A stretch of DNA of 23,590 bases, taken from contig WELA01010110.1 in the NCBI GenBank assembly GCA_009602735.1, forward strand, positions 305,744 through 329,333, written 5' to 3'. This document shows positions 1 to 11,524 of this stretch, in pieces. The position numbers and the translations under genes are program-made. Each line of letters begins with the position of its first letter. Position 1 is the first letter of the stretch. The notes beneath the pieces were generated by a model, which was not told where the DNA came from, did not search any database, and saw only the letters and a list, made by a program, of their open reading frames with translations. The DNA comes from Mesotaenium endlicherianum (lineage: Eukaryota > Streptophyta > Zygnematophyceae > Zygnematales > Mesotaeniaceae).

Positions 1-2
1 CC

Positions 3-1076
3 TGCCGCGCAGCCTGCCGAGCAAACTGCCGCACTGTCTCCCGCAGGGCGTGCCGCGAGGCCTGCTGCGCAGCCTGCCGCAAGGCCTGTCGCAGCTCCGG
101 ACGCGCAGACAATCATGGGCATCTTTGCGCTTCCTGTCACGCGCTTGTCGGCAGCTGTTGCCGGACCTGCCGCAAGGCCTGCCGCGCAGCCGGTTGCGGG
201 TTCGGCCGCAAAAATTGTGGACCCCGGCGCGTGTGCGGTCGCGGCTGCAGCAGTTGCTGCAGCTGCTGGCGCGGTTGTGGCTGCCAGGAGGCTGCCAGGT
301 GGGGCCCCCTGGTGGCTGCTGAGGCCGAGGGGCAGGGTCACTGGACCGGTGGCGCCGTCTATCTCGGCTGCCCCGGGCGAATTTTGCAGCGTCCTCCCCC
401 CGATGCGTGGGCTAACCGGCCCCCCGGCAGCCTGCGTTGGGCTGCTGCCGGGGTTTTGTGCGCAGCCAGGGTTTAGGCCCTGGCTGTGCGCAGCCGTGCG
501 CGGGCCGTCGGCACCGTGATCGAACATCCAACCGCGTGGCGCAGTCGGGAGTGCCGCCCCCGAGCTGAAAACCTCAGCCGAGTTTGCCCGGTCCTCTCGG
601 GGCGTGCTGGACCGTGAGCACGCGCCACGTGGCAGAGCAGTCGTGCCAGGGGACAGCCCCTGGCTGAGCGCGGCCGTACTTATGGCGTCGGCAGGACCCC
701 GCACGGAGGTTTGGCAGCACAGCGTGGTCGGGATAGCCCCCCCCTGAGTGAGGGTGGCTGCTCCGACCGCCAGATCTGCGCTGGCTGGTCCCGGCTGCGC
801 GCGCGTGCCAAGTGGCCGCACGTGTGCTGCTGTTGTTGTGTGCTGCTGCTGTGTGCATGCTGCTGTTGGCAGAGGCGGCCCCGCCTGCCGTGCACGTGCC
901 ACGTGGCGGGTATTGCTAGAGCCTGCTGTCTGCTGCAGCCAGCGAAGACCGGCTGTCCCTGCCTGTGCGCAGAGCTGCGCACGGGCGTGCCGCACTGACG
1001 GAGAGGGAGGCTGCGGCCGGACTAGCTGTAGCCGTGCACGCTGACAGGTGCCCCCGTCCCTGTCTGCCAGCTGTCG
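3..1076 (-). CDS. Open frame of 358 codons running off the left edge, Ala/Gly/Pro-rich, possible continuation of element D
   Basis: Reading the minus strand from a TAG at 1077-1079, there is no stop codon down to base 3; I checked every triplet. The product is low-complexity, rich in Ala, Gly, Pro, Thr and Cys, with short echoes such as GLAAG. It overlaps the end of the upstream gag frame (stop 916-918) by about 160 bases and lies one base out of phase with it (a +1 shift, skipping one base). Two stretches 180 bp apart encode the related peptides ADGPRTAAHSQGLNPG and ADAISTAALSQGLSPG in this frame, which supports it being translated. No protease DSG/DTG motif is visible. GC-rich DNA has few stops, so chance openness is possible but unlikely at this length. 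The function is not recognised. Confidence 0.35.
463..702 (-). repeat. Two degenerate copies of a ~180-bp unit, each containing a CCAGGG/CCCTGG hairpin
   Basis: The stretch around 463-515 and the stretch around 643-695 align with a 180-bp offset, an exact multiple of three. Each holds an inverted repeat (GCCAGGG ... CCCTGGC) followed by a GCGC.GCCGT block and GTCGGCA. The shared minus-strand peptide pattern AD...TAA.SQGL.PG suggests a repeated protein module. Confidence 0.45.
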
Positions 1077-2805
1077 CTACGCGGGCTGACGGGAGGCCTG
1101 CTGGTGCCAGCAGGGAAGCGCAAGCCAGGGGCTCTGTTGGGGCCTCGGCTGGCGTGCGGGCTGGCCCGCGTGCGCGCGAGCTTGCGCCGGGAGATGGCGC
1201 AACCGCGCAGTCGTGCAACCTGCCATCCGGCAGTCTGTCGGGACTCCGACTGTCACTGCTGACAGCTGTCAGAGCGGTGCGCACAGGGCTAGCAAAGCTG
1301 CCTGTGCGGGCGCCTGCAGCTCTGGCAGCGGGCGCTACGTCGTAACGCGGACGTGCGCGGGGCTGCAGCGCTGCCGCTGAGCCTGATGTGTGCGCTGAAG
1401 CTGTGCGTGCGCCAACTGTCAGTGCCGTGGCGTAGGACGGTGAAGCGGACGCGAGGAGTGCTCTGCACGCGTCAAAGTTATCGACGTCGACGAGGCCACG
1501 GAGTCTAGCGATCTCCGCGTTGGCCTCCACGAGGGCGTCGCTGATGTCGTCGAATCTGCAATAGTCGGCTCCAGGCATCAATGCGGCGTCCGTTGTGGCC
1601 GTAGCTGCTGTCATCGCGGGGCGGCCACCCGTACGAGGGTTGCGTGCGCCTCGCTGTCTTGCTGAAGGCGTAGGGCCGTTGCGAGCGCGTCCGTTCTTGA
1701 CGTCGCGCTTCTTCTGCAGACAAACGATCTGCAGGTGGCCGACTTTGCCACAATAGGTGCAGTCGCCGGGCTTGCCATTCTGCGCGAGAGTGCAGTTCTG
1801 GCGTGAGTGGCCCGTCTTCCCGCAGGATTAGCAGGGATCGCTCGTAGTGGCAGCCATAGAAATGCGGCCACGCGTAGCTCCGCGCTGCTGCGTCTGCTGG
1901 GGCAGCTGAGAGCGCTGAGGCTGCTGCTGCTGCGACTGGGGCTGGCGGGCAGGCGTCGTGCGCGTCGTAGAAGACGGCAGCACTGAGGCCTCCTGGCGCA
2001 CGCCCGTGGATGCTAAGCCCACACGATCGCTAATGTTGCTCCGTGCGGCGGCCAAGCTCTGTTTCTCAACGAAGAGGTAGGCCTGCTCCAGAGTATACTC
2101 TGAACCGTGGCAGTCGATGAGGGGGACTACGGCCCTCTCCCTCAGACGCGGCTCGATGGCGCGCAAGAAGATCTCCACGGCCTCCCGGTCAGTGACAATG
2201 CCGACATCGCGGCGGAGGTGCACCAAGCGGCGGTACATCATGCGGATAGTCTCGTTCTTGCGTCGGAAGAAATGGTGCAGCTCGTACACCTTCTCTTCAG
2301 TTGCAGCCTGGAACTCTGTCTTCAGGATGTTCCAGAAGGCTTGCACTGGATCAGCTAGCAGGGTCGCCACTGGTGGGTCACCCACAAGCTCAGTGCGGGT
2401 CCGGAGCTCGGCCTCCTTCTCACGGAAGGTGTCGCGGGCCTCGTGCGAGAGGTAGCGCATAAGCGTGTCGAAGACGTCGCGCTTAGTCAGCGTGGGTGTC
2501 TTGAGCTTTGCAGCCGCGAAGTCAGCCTGAAACTCTGAGATGGTATCTTCCAGATCACAGGTGCTTGGCCTACCGCTGAAGCGGTAGGCAGACTTGTCAG
2601 TCTTGACCTCGTGGTCACCTGCCATGGGATACCAGAATTTATAGTGAGCCCACTGGGGAGATGGCTCAGAAGCAACTGCTGTGTGCTGGAGAGCAGGTTG
2701 CTCTTCTTCGGCGGGTTTAGTGATAGTGCTGAGATCTGAGTCTGAGTCTTCTCCACTAACCCCTTCGTAGTATGGCTGATAAGAAAGCCCACTACGAGTA
2801 GGCAT
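916..2805 (-). pseudogene. gag: gag of element D, broken by an in-frame TAA inside the first zinc knuckle
   Basis: The ATG at 2805 opens 325 codons ending ...SDPC and TAA (1828-1830). The same frame then stays open for 303 more codons to a TAG at 916-918. The first part carries an acidic N-terminus (residues about 18-38), a capsid-like region with FSGRP near 76-80 and helical segments to about 255, then a Gln/Pro/Thr-rich linker (about 280-312). The stop sits at the second position of a CX2CX4HX4C knuckle: C325, stop, S, C, then GKTG-H-SRQN-C. About ten residues further is a second, intact knuckle, CTYCGKVGHLQIVC. A lone stop in an otherwise open frame suggests a recent nonsense substitution. 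Readthrough is less likely because the downstream bases do not match a known readthrough context. The family assignment (retrotransposon Gag) is firm; the lineage is not. Confidence 0.7.
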
Positions 2806-3870
2806 ACGCTGAAGGTTCTAATTGCTTGCGAGCAAAGATAGATCTTTTAGAAGTAAGGAATGTGTACTCTCCAGAGTGAGCACCTCAAGACTGTAATCTG
2901 GTAGGAAAACAACTAATGAAGTATGGCCCAAAAGATCACTGGAAGCACATCATGATCTTCAGAGTAGTCATATGGCAAGGACTTAAGCTGTGACTTTGCT
3001 CGCCACTTGTGAAATTCTTCAAGTGACTGGAAGCCTGGAGGGCTTGCTCTTCACAAGAGAGTAACTAAGTGGTCCTGAAAACACAAGAGATAAAAGTGTA
3101 AAATTTACTGATAATCTTTGTTACTTACACCTGGCATAATGGACTTCTAAAAGATGTCTCTTCTAGGGACATCTCTAATACTTATACTCCTAGAAATCCG
3201 GCGGGGTATGCGGCGGATCCAGGGCATGTAGTCACTCTAGGAGGCTCTCCTATGTCCACTAATGTGTACAAGGCATGTACTAGCACTCCTATAGGCTAAG
3301 CATAACTCAAACCAATCAAAGCAAGGTGCGTAGGATATGCTACGTGTCCCTCATTGGCCGAGCTTACCTTGGGTGATTTTACCTAGATAGCGCCTCAAAA
3401 GTGGATCTGGAAATTGAGGAAGCTTCCTCTAGGAGTAGGTGATGCAGTCACCAAGTTATAGCCTCAATGATGCACATATACTATGGAAATGCAAAGCTTA
3501 TGTAGGCTAAGGGGCTCGCGGATTTGTGCGCACAAAGCTTGGGGTCACGAAGAGCCAACAATGTCACCTTTGGGGACATTGAGTGACAAATTGGACCTTG
3601 GGAAAGTTTCGCTAGGGACCGGTAGGTGACGCGGACTAGATCGCACCTATCTCGCTCGATACTTGACCAAATGACGCGAAATTGGTGCCATTCGGAAGAT
3701 GCTTCGACGCACTACACGTTGGTGACTTGGAAATCTAGAAAAAGTCAACATACGGATGCGTAAAGTCAATGCAAAGTCGTCCTTCCTAGGTTGATGTTCC
3801 GCACATGTGGAGCTTGGTTTTTATACGACAACCTCGACTCAATAAATTATGACATGAAGCAAAGCAAGCA
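2806..3870 (-). other. Upstream region of element D, probable 5' leader and LTR
   Basis: No gene is seen here. The region lies directly upstream of the element D gag, so a 5' LTR is expected. On the minus strand it has TATA-like runs (TATAAAAACC at about 3819-3829, GTATAAGTA near 3180-3190). It also has an 18-base motif, ATTTGGTCAAGTATCGAG (3655-3672), that recurs with one mismatch in the unrelated-length LTRs at 7104-7846 and 13631-14374. I could not find a convincing PBS or the TG...CA ends, so LTR boundaries are not called. Confidence 0.3.
3655..3672 (-). promoter_or_regulatory. 18-base motif shared with the A-family LTRs
   Basis: Minus strand ATTTGGTCAAGTATCGAG; the A-family copies at 7718-7735 (minus) and 13742-13759 (plus) read ATTTGGTCAAGTATTGAG. 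The shared position inside LTR U3-like sequence suggests a common regulatory block or common ancestry; function is not known. Confidence 0.35.
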
Positions 3871-6800
3871 AACAAGACCATGAGTGTGATATATTCACCT
3901 TATCAAATGCAAGTAAAAGTAATCACAACGGACTGTCATGCAAGCAACTCTCTGACTTCACAATCAAAATTAAAGACATGTAGACACACATCCATACTCA
4001 CAAATGTCCTTCCAGTTGAAAGACACAATAGAGTACCTCTCACCATGCAAACCACACCCAAATCAAATAGTCTCCTTTCGAGGTCAAACAATAAAAGAAT
4101 GTTATCAGTGCTCAGCCTACTAAACTAAGCCTTTTCTCCTTCTCCAAGTCTTCAACTCCTGCCGTGCTCACACCCTGAAAGCTCCTCACCAGCAAGTTCT
4201 TGTGACTTAGGTTCTTGTGACTCCTGCTCAAAATTCAACGTATTGAAGACAAAGCGAGACCAACTATTTTGATGGCACAAAGTGCTCTTGCAAGGTCAGT
4301 AGCATCAGATTAATGAGCCCAAGAAAATTCTAAATTTAACCATATTTTCAGAACACACTAAATTCAAAGAAACATATATGATTGTGAGCAACATACTGGT
4401 CACCTCAAGCAATTCCCTGATGTGCCATGTACCATTGCTATTCAATCCCAACTTATCGCAATGTACTTACTCAGTTAGTGCGTACACTTGCTCCAACAAT
4501 GTACTGCAACCCACAGGTTACACCAATCAGTCACTGATGCTGCTGATATGAATGCAGTACATACATAAGATGTGGCAGTGTATGACTCAATTAGTACATA
4601 CACTTGCTGTTGAGTATGCAGGTAAGCACAGCTTATTGAATACTTCTAATACACATCCCATCACCCTCTCCCCAACTTAAATAGCTGTCAACCCGACAGC
4701 TCTAACCACATAAGCACACCAAGAAGTGCCTACAAGTCCGCATCATAAGAACCACACAGAGTGACAGTCACAGAGGATTGCGGCGGTACGAGTGGGTGGA
4801 GAAGAATCAACAAAGGAAAACCAAGAGAGGACACAGAGTGCAAACACCCAAGGAAGGAATCAAGAAAGTCCCCCTCCCAAAAATAAATAGTCAATTTTTC
4901 AGGACTAGAGCAATGCCCAGAGTGGCATAAGGAAGAGTGTACTGCCATTCATACCCTCTCACCATAAAGCTCTATCCAAGAATAGCCCAAACTCAAGCCA
5001 GCATATTACACCCCTCCATTTAGAAGTGTAGGTAGCTTGCCATCAGATAAAGACAACCGGTCCCATAAACAAATTCCTCCAATATCAAAGAGTAGCTCTG
5101 TTAGCTAACTCTACCAACGCATGCAAACAAGGACTTCTACTAGTCATTCTTAGCAAGACATACACCAAAATGACAACCACCAAATAGTGAGAGTCAACAA
5201 TCCAAGAGAAAAGGGAATAGAAACAACCAATTGTATCATAATTGTGATGTTTCAGGATATCACCTCCTTCAGGCCTTACCGCCTGAAGTTGCCCAGAGGA
5301 CAGGTGGGGAAGCGTCACGTGGCAGCGTCCAGCATGCCAAACTCCTCGGCCTCTCTCGACCTGTATGTCACCATTGCTTCACACTATGCTTGCTGGTCTC
5401 ATTCTGTCAAACAGGCAACAAGCAAGTGTGTAAGTTGCCTTCCATGAGCTTAGCTACGCGTGGTAAACACCACACCCTGGCTGCATTAGTCTACTCAAGA
5501 TCTGATGACTCCATCTTACATGGTTCTCGAGAGGGCGAAGCAAACTTTGGGATCACATAGACTCAACCAATGATAATGGGCAAACTCAGTATAGCTCAAA
5601 ACTAAGTTCCTCTCTGGAGGCACATACATGGCACCTATAGCAATTGCAGCACGCACTTAGCAAGCCAATAACAACAGCGTGCATAAATTGTTGGTAAGAC
5701 TTTCGCACAATAATCCCAAGCTAGCAAGAAGAATGTTCGTGCATCAGACTGAACAAGATCATTCAAGCCATGCATTACGAGAACGTCAATAAGGTCGATG
5801 GTCTCTTCTGTCTTTACTTAGGTGTGCATAGTGAATCTTTTACAGCAGGGCCCATTTTACACCTTCTCTACGGTATGCTAACGACGATCCACTACCTCTA
5901 GCACCCGGGATACAAATTCCATGCACCTGATGCATATACCAATGCACCTTGCATGCTACCTAGCATGCGTCTCTAGCAAGCTCAGTTAGCTGCAAGGCCG
6001 GCAGAAACTTAGCACACTGCTAATATGCCCAGATTGTCCCTATGACAAAGACACATACCTCCTTATACTTGACCAAGTGTACAGGTGGCATCCAAAAACA
6101 TCTAGCCAACTGGACCTAAGGCAAGTAGTCAAACCCCCTCTGGTATGCACGTTGACTTCACATACAGCAGTCAACACACCGTACAAACTCTAGTCTCGAT
6201 GTGCTGATCTATCTGAATTCGTCGCTGGCTCCAACAAGCCATAATCCCATAGTAAGACATGCCAAGCACCAAGCATGGAACACCAAGAGCTCATTCAACT
6301 CAAGCACTCAAAGTACTCATTGACCGCGGCTGCTCTCGAACTCTTAACCCTTAATAAGTCATGCAAAATAAAAGAGAGTCAAAGGAAAGCCCTTGCGTCC
6401 ATAAAAGCAAGCCCTTAACCCCTTTCACCACATTAGATCAAACGGTCCAGCAGACTGACTTAACCGAAGTCAGCAATCACATAAGACCCGCATCCATAAA
6501 CCTGAGCACAGTGACTAAACCCATCTTAAGCTTAAACCCCAAGCTCCTACGATCCCATCAAGTACCATAAATGCACCGTCTCACACATAGCATTCAAGCA
6601 CAAGGCAGATGCCCTAAACCCTCCAAGCACAAATTAATGTGGGAAACAAGAGAAGCACATAATGCCACAACCACGGTTGGAAGTAGGGGGTGACCATAGG
6701 ATGCCATTGTTGCTGCCGAAGCCTCTTCACTTAGAAGTTGCAGCATGCTGAAGCTTGTGGACGACGTAGTGCACTTAGACCGTGGCGACGATAACCTGTC

Positions 6801-7103
6801 GTAATCCATACTTGGAAACTTAAGTTAGTAAATCATGTGTGCACGCACTGTCTCAATTGCTCAACACATGCAGCCATACCAAAGCTCCCTCAACCTAGCT
6901 ACCACACATATAATGAGAGAGGTACGTCTCTTGCAAAGCAACAAGCTTAAACTCTAAGGGATAGCACAACAGACCAACAAGTCCTCTAGCACCGCTGGAG
7001 TGCACACCCCTCTCTGTACTAGCCGTGCATTGCATATAACAACACACAACGACTATGATCAAGTGAGGTAAATGAGTCATGTCCATCTTGCTATGATGCA
7101 ACT
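3871..7103. other. Over 3 kb with no recognised gene
   Basis: Short open frames of 60-110 codons occur on both strands but none has a recognisable domain, and they are about what chance predicts. A 24-base direct repeat (ACTCARTTAGTRCRTACACTTGCT) occurs at 4469-4492 and 4587-4610 with three differences. The patch 5230-5560 is slightly richer in GC and carries a 109-codon frame with no recognisable family. The stretch could be degenerate noncoding retroelement or old intergenic DNA. Confidence 0.4.
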
Positions 7104-7846
7104 TGAAAGGGGCAGAGTGCCCTAGTGGAAGCGTAGTGACTCACGAGGAAAGGAACTAGTTGCCATCATACTAGAGAGTGCAGCGGCATGTCACTAACAA
7201 AGCTTAGGAAAATTACTTAACATTTTGAGTAGCAGGAAACTACTCACAAATGATGTAGGATGAAAGGCCTTGTCATTACAAACCCGTAGAAATTTACAGA
7301 AGTGAAAATTGATAAGAAACAAAGAAGTTATGCCTATTTATAATTTTCTGCCTAAGTGCTCCCCCTAGGAGGAAGCTACGGATTTTCCTAAGTGTTCGTA
7401 AAATCGTCCCCTCCAGAATATTCGTGAGTAAGCCAGATTAGTCTAATCTGACGTGTCGGGCCGAATTGACGTCCACATACATGCATCGACATTACTAGAA
7501 TATTCTATCTTAGACGCGCTAGGCTAAACCGAAACTTCTAGGTAAATCGACCTAGTCGGCACTCCGCGTCAGCCGAACTTACGTGAAGGTTCGAGTTCAT
7601 TCTAACGGGCCAGATCGCTCGACGCTGTCGGTCAATCCGACGGTCGCGCTCACCGCGAATTAAGGACAATCGTCAACCGACCTCAAAACTAATTAAACTT
7701 CGGAAATCCATAACTCTCTCAATACTTGACCAAATTCGATGAACTTTATATCAAAATGACCACAAAAATGCACTCTACACTACTATACAATCAAAACATA
7801 CTTTCATGAAACTCAAAAATGCACTTTATAAACCTATGACCTTACA
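7104..7846 (-). repeat. 3' LTR of element A (TG...CA, 743 bp)
   Basis: On the minus strand this runs TGTAAGGTCATAG ... CCCCTTTCA, with canonical TG/CA ends. Its boundaries are fixed by comparison with the plus-strand copy at 13631-14374: similarity begins at TGTAAGG and stops after CCCTTTCA. Two 60-bp blocks compared by eye are about 93 and 97 percent identical. It lies directly after a polypurine tract, which makes it the 3' LTR. A TATTTATA box (7335-7342, plus-strand reading) is conserved with the other copy. The five bases left of it, CAACT (7099-7103), would be the target-site duplication. Confidence 0.85.
7335..7342 (-). promoter_or_regulatory. TATA box of the element A LTR
   Basis: Minus strand TATAAATA, conserved in place with the plus-strand LTR copy (14136-14143); about two thirds of the way through the LTR, the usual position for the U3/R boundary. 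Confidence 0.5.
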
Positions 7847-10800
7847 TCATCCCCCTCCTCAAGATGCGACGTCCTCGACGCATTCTGCAGATAACGTCTC
7901 AACTTACTCTTACAATGAGTCAAGTTGGCCTCTGGCTCCCAAGTGTTGTCGTCCGCATGGTAGCCTTTCCACTTGACCAGATACTCTTGGACAAATCGTT
8001 GACCTCGCTTGACTCGTCGATCGCCGACAATCGCCTCCACTTCATACTCCAATACATCATCGATCTCGACCGGTGGTGGCGGTGTAGGTAGTCGTCCTGG
8101 ATGTCCTTCATTCGGGTCAACGTATGGCCGCAGACAACTGACATGGAACACATCATGGATACGCCAGCCTGAAGGAAGTTCCAACTTGTAGGCCACTGGA
8201 TTCACCTGCTTGAGCACTACAAAGGGACCTGTAAACCGTGCCCGCAGTTTCCTCTTGCCTGTGAAAGGTAGGTTCTCTGTGGACAAGAGTACTTTGTCGC
8301 CCACATGGAATGTCACTTCCCTCCTGTGCTTGTTAGCATGCTTGACCTGCTCTTGCTGTGCCTTCCGAATACACGTCTTCGCCATATCCCAAGTCTTGGC
8401 CATCTGCTCCATAAAAGCTTGTGTAGTAGGAACCTGAGTCTCCTTGGCCTTCTCCAACAAGATGTTCCCTGGATGATATACTTCTCGCCCATAAACCATA
8501 GCGAATGGTGACTGCTTGGTGGATCCCTGCATGCTGTTGTTGTAGGCAAACTCCAACCCTGGCAGCTTCTTGTCCCACTCTGAAGGGTCCTCCATAGTGA
8601 AACTCCTGAGCACCTCTTGCAGAGTTCTGTTGAGCCTCTCACTCTGCCCGTCTGTCTGAGGGTGATAGGAAGTGCTCATACTCAGCTTGGTCCCCATCAA
8701 AGTAAACAATGACCGCCAAAAGTTGCTAGTAAACCTTGGATCCCGATCTGAAACAATCACCTTCGGCAACCCATGTAGCCTGAAAATATGATCAAAGAAT
8801 AGCCGTGCCACATCTGCTGCCGTAGAAGTCTCCTTCATGGGAATGAAGTGAGCCATCTTGCTGAGTCTGTCAGACACAACCCATACTGCATCGTGCCCTT
8901 GACCACTGACTGGTAACGATGTGATGAAGTCCATAGCAATCTGCTCCCAAGGATACTCTGGAATAGGCAGGGGCTGCAATGTACCTCCCTTCTTTTGATT
9001 TGGTGTCTTGTTTCTCTGGCACGCATCGCAACTCCTGATCCACTCCTCGATGTCCTTGTCCATATTTCTCCAGTAGTATTCCCGCTTCAGCACGCTTGCC
9101 GTCTTCTCGCTTCCAAAGTGTCCAGCATATAAGCAGTCATGATGCTCCGCAAGTAGTAAGTCTCGTAGCTCCTTGATGTCAGGTACCACCACTCTCTTGG
9201 AATCACCATAATACCATATGCCGTCCTTCTTCTGCATACTCGAGTTGGACTCAGCTGCTCCACCATCAGCAAACTCTGGGTCCTCCTCATAACCTCTTTG
9301 AAGCTTCTCCTTGAAGTCCATATTCTCCTTGATGACTGAGACAGCTGCAAGGTCACACCTCCTGGATAAAGCGTCTGCAGGGTTGATCTTCCCAGGTAAG
9401 TACTCAATCTTGTGGTCGAACTGTTGCAGAAACTCCATCCACCTTGCCTGTCTTGGTGTCAACGTTGGCTGCGTCATAAACTTCTCCAAGCTCTTGTGGT
9501 CGGTCTTGATGAACACCTTCCGGCCGTCCACATAACATCGCCAAATCCTCAAAGCCTGGATAATAGCCAACATCTCCCGCTCGTGTGCTGCATAGTTTTG
9601 CTCAGCAGGACTCAACTTCCTGCTCTCATATGCCACAGGCTGCAATCCTTTGCCCTGGTCCTGGAGAAGAATGGCTCCCACTGCGAAATTTGATGCGTCC
9701 GTGATGATGGTGAAAGGAAGCTCTGGACTTGCAATTGCCAACACAGGTGCCTGTGTCAACAGCTCCTTAATCTTCTCAAAGGCTTGCTGCTCCTTGTCAC
9801 CCCATAGCCACTTCTCCTGCTTCTTCAACATGTCCGTGAGCGGTGCACACACCTTGGCAAATCCTTCAATGAAACGTCGATAATAATTCGCCATGCCGAG
9901 GAAACTCCTGAGTTGATGAATATCAGCAGGTACCGGCCAATCTCTGACTGCTTGCACCTTCTTCTGCTCCACCTTGACTCCTTCAGCTCCCACTATGTGT
10001 CCAAGAAACTCGACCTCCTTGAGACAGAAGTCGCACTTGCTCATCTTCCCATACAGCTTCTGATCTCTCAAGACCTCCAACACCTTCCTCAGATGCTCCA
10101 CATGCTCTTCCAAGGTCTTCGAATAGATCAGGATGTCGTCCAAAAATACCACCACAAACTGGTCCAAGTAGGGTCTGAAGATACTATTCATGAGTCCCAT
10201 GAATGTAGCAGGTGCATTAGTCAATCCAAAAGGCATGACTGTGAACTCGAACAAACCATAGCGAGTTCTGAAAGCAGTCTTCTGAACGTCTCCTTCCGCA
10301 ATCCGTACCTGGTGATAGCCACTCCTCAAATCGATCTTCGAGAAATACTTCGCCCCGACAAGCCTGTCAATCAACTCGTCCACTCGTGGAAGTGGGTACC
10401 TGTTCTTGATGGTGACCTTGTTGAGTGCCCGGTAGTCGACACACATCCTCATAGTCCCATCCTTCTTCTTCACAAATAAGACTGGCGCTGCAAATGGAGA
10501 CTCGCTGGGTCGGATGAATCCCTTCTCCAATAACTCCGTCAGTTGCTTCTTTAACTCATCCAACTCCGCAAACGATTGTCGATAGGCGGGTCTCACTGGT
10601 GGCTTGCTCCCTGGTTCCAACTCAATCTTGTGCTCCATAGCTCTCTGTGGAGGTAATCCTGTAGGTAGTTCCTCAGGAAATACGCACTTGAACTCCTCCA
10701 ACAGCGCCTTAATTTGGGCAGGCATCTCAGCAGGCTTCTTCTCTTGAGCAGTTGGGCTCTGCTCCTTCTGAGCAAGGGGATCAGACACCACTACTTGCTC

Positions 10801-11490
10801 CTCCGGCGATGTACATTCGCCCAGGCTGTTAGGATTCACGCTTGCTCCATCTGATGACCTGGCCAGGGCCACCGAAACAAGGTACATCTCCTTCACCTGA
10901 TTCGCCCTGCATAGCTTCTTAACTTGCAGGCTCGACAGAAGACAGTTACTTGTGGTCGTATCTACCTCCACCTGTTTCGCTGTCTCCATTCGACCATCAC
11001 GCCCTTGGACTTTCACTTGTCCTGTGCTCCAGTGCACTTGAGGGTTGGCTTTCCTCAGCCATGGTCGGCCTAATATCACCTCATGGTGACCCAACTCTGC
11101 CTGCTCCATAACTTCCTTACTCCGGTGCCCCGCTACTTCCACGTGAATAGCTTCCGTAGGTGCACCACACTGGAGTCTCTGCCCATTTGCCAAAATTGCC
11201 TCCTTAGGCTCATAATGCTTCTGCACAGGGACTCGCCACTCTTTCACCAGCTTCTTGTGCACAAAGTTTGCACTTGCGCCACTGTCGACCATACACTTCG
11301 CCTTGTTGCCGTCGACCACTCCTTCCACGATGATAGGCTTGTCAACGTCTCGTCCTTTGCTTCTCGGCAGGCTCCTGGGGATAACCTCCTTGTGAGTTCT
11401 CGTCTTCACGCCAATAGACACCCCAGAACGACTTACTGGCGTCACAACTCCCTTGAGGCTGCTCTTGATGGTTGCAGACACCTCTTCCAT
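7834..11490 (-). CDS. pol: Chromovirus Pol polyprotein of element A (PR-RT-RNase H-IN-chromodomain)
   Basis: Uninterrupted 1,218 residues from the ATG at 11490 (a TTG lies just upstream, then a stop). Domains in order: aspartic protease with MVDSGAS (D69); reverse transcriptase about 325-500 with FSKIDL (D387), PFGLTNAP and FLDD (D451, D452); RNase H with TDAS (D598) and NPADALSR; integrase zinc finger H784, H791, C821, C824; catalytic D854, D915, E951 (35 residues between the last two); GPF module near 1088-1090; chromodomain about 1147-1200 with YLVKWKGY and TWEPE. All key residues are present. It processes, copies and integrates element cDNA; the chromodomain is expected to steer integration to modified chromatin. 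The last codons overlap the polypurine tract and the stop lies inside the LTR. The gag and zinc knuckle that normally precede it are absent. Confidence 0.93.
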   Translation of the reverse strand: MEEVSATIKSSLKGVVTPVSRSGVSIGVKTRTHKEVIPRSLPRSKGRDVDKPIIVEGVVDGNKAKCMVDSGASANFVHKKLVKEWRVPVQKHYEPKEAILANGQRLQCGAPTEAIHVEVAGHRSKEVMEQAELGHHEVILGRPWLRKANPQVHWSTGQVKVQGRDGRMETAKQVEVDTTTSNCLLSSLQVKKLCRANQVKEMYLVSVALARSSDGASVNPNSLGECTSPEEQVVVSDPLAQKEQSPTAQEKKPAEMPAQIKALLEEFKCVFPEELPTGLPPQRAMEHKIELEPGSKPPVRPAYRQSFAELDELKKQLTELLEKGFIRPSESPFAAPVLFVKKKDGTMRMCVDYRALNKVTIKNRYPLPRVDELIDRLVGAKYFSKIDLRSGYHQVRIAEGDVQKTAFRTRYGLFEFTVMPFGLTNAPATFMGLMNSIFRPYLDQFVVVFLDDILIYSKTLEEHVEHLRKVLEVLRDQKLYGKMSKCDFCLKEVEFLGHIVGAEGVKVEQKKVQAVRDWPVPADIHQLRSFLGMANYYRRFIEGFAKVCAPLTDMLKKQEKWLWGDKEQQAFEKIKELLTQAPVLAIASPELPFTIITDASNFAVGAILLQDQGKGLQPVAYESRKLSPAEQNYAAHEREMLAIIQALRIWRCYVDGRKVFIKTDHKSLEKFMTQPTLTPRQARWMEFLQQFDHKIEYLPGKINPADALSRRCDLAAVSVIKENMDFKEKLQRGYEEDPEFADGGAAESNSSMQKKDGIWYYGDSKRVVVPDIKELRDLLLAEHHDCLYAGHFGSEKTASVLKREYYWRNMDKDIEEWIRSCDACQRNKTPNQKKGGTLQPLPIPEYPWEQIAMDFITSLPVSGQGHDAVWVVSDRLSKMAHFIPMKETSTAADVARLFFDHIFRLHGLPKVIVSDRDPRFTSNFWRSLFTLMGTKLSMSTSYHPQTDGQSERLNRTLQEVLRSFTMEDPSEWDKKLPGLEFAYNNSMQGSTKQSPFAMVYGREVYHPGNILLEKAKETQVPTTQAFMEQMAKTWDMAKTCIRKAQQEQVKHANKHRREVTFHVGDKVLLSTENLPFTGKRKLRARFTGPFVVLKQVNPVAYKLELPSGWRIHDVFHVSCLRPYVDPNEGHPGRLPTPPPPVEIDDVLEYEVEAIVGDRRVKRGQRFVQEYLVKWKGYHADDNTWEPEANLTHCKSKLRRYLQNASRTSHLEEGDDVRS
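7850..7860 (-). promoter_or_regulatory. Polypurine tract of element A
   Basis: Minus strand GAGGAGGGGGA, three bases before the LTR start TGTAAGG. It primes plus-strand DNA synthesis. It is also translated as part of the acidic pol C-terminus (EEGDD). Confidence 0.75.
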
Positions 11491-11524
11491 CAAGCCTCCA
11501 CTTTAGGCTTCTCGTTGCGTGCAT

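Larger units (their letters stand above)
1..2805 (-). mobile_element. Element D: 5' part of a GC-rich LTR retrotransposon, minus strand, running off the left edge
   Basis: A gag-like gene starting at 2805 reads leftwards and the element continues past base 1, so pol and the 3' LTR are outside the window. The assignment rests on a capsid-like region followed by two CCHC zinc knuckles. Base composition rises from ordinary near the start codon to very GC-rich in the left 1.5 kb. The lineage (Ty3 or copia) cannot be decided because no protease, RT or integrase is visible. Confidence 0.6.
7104..11490 (-). mobile_element. Element A: chromovirus pol plus 3' LTR, lacking gag, minus strand
   Basis: From right to left: pol, polypurine tract, 3' LTR. 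Upstream of pol, where gag and a matching 5' LTR should be, there is instead a short leader with an intron, a PBS and an LTR of another family. The element is therefore a truncated copy joined to foreign sequence, or a chimera. Without gag it is non-autonomous unless trans-complemented, although pol itself is uninterrupted. Confidence 0.75.

Noticed and set aside
115..519. Plus-strand open frames of 80-134 codons in the left GC-rich block
   Set aside because: They overlap the longer minus-strand open frame and the GC-rich DNA has few stops; the peptides are low-complexity without domains.
3078..3136. Possible short intron in the element D leader (CAG|GTGTAAGT ... TTTTCAG, minus strand)
   Set aside because: About 57 nt is too short for a typical plant intron and no TACTAAC-like branch site is seen.
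5187..5560. Possible gene fragment with frames of 86-109 codons
   Set aside because: No recognisable motif or codon signal, and overlapping frames on the other strand are as long.
9913..10479. 188-codon plus-strand ORF
   Set aside because: It is antisense to the RT region of element A pol and is a shadow of conserved codons.
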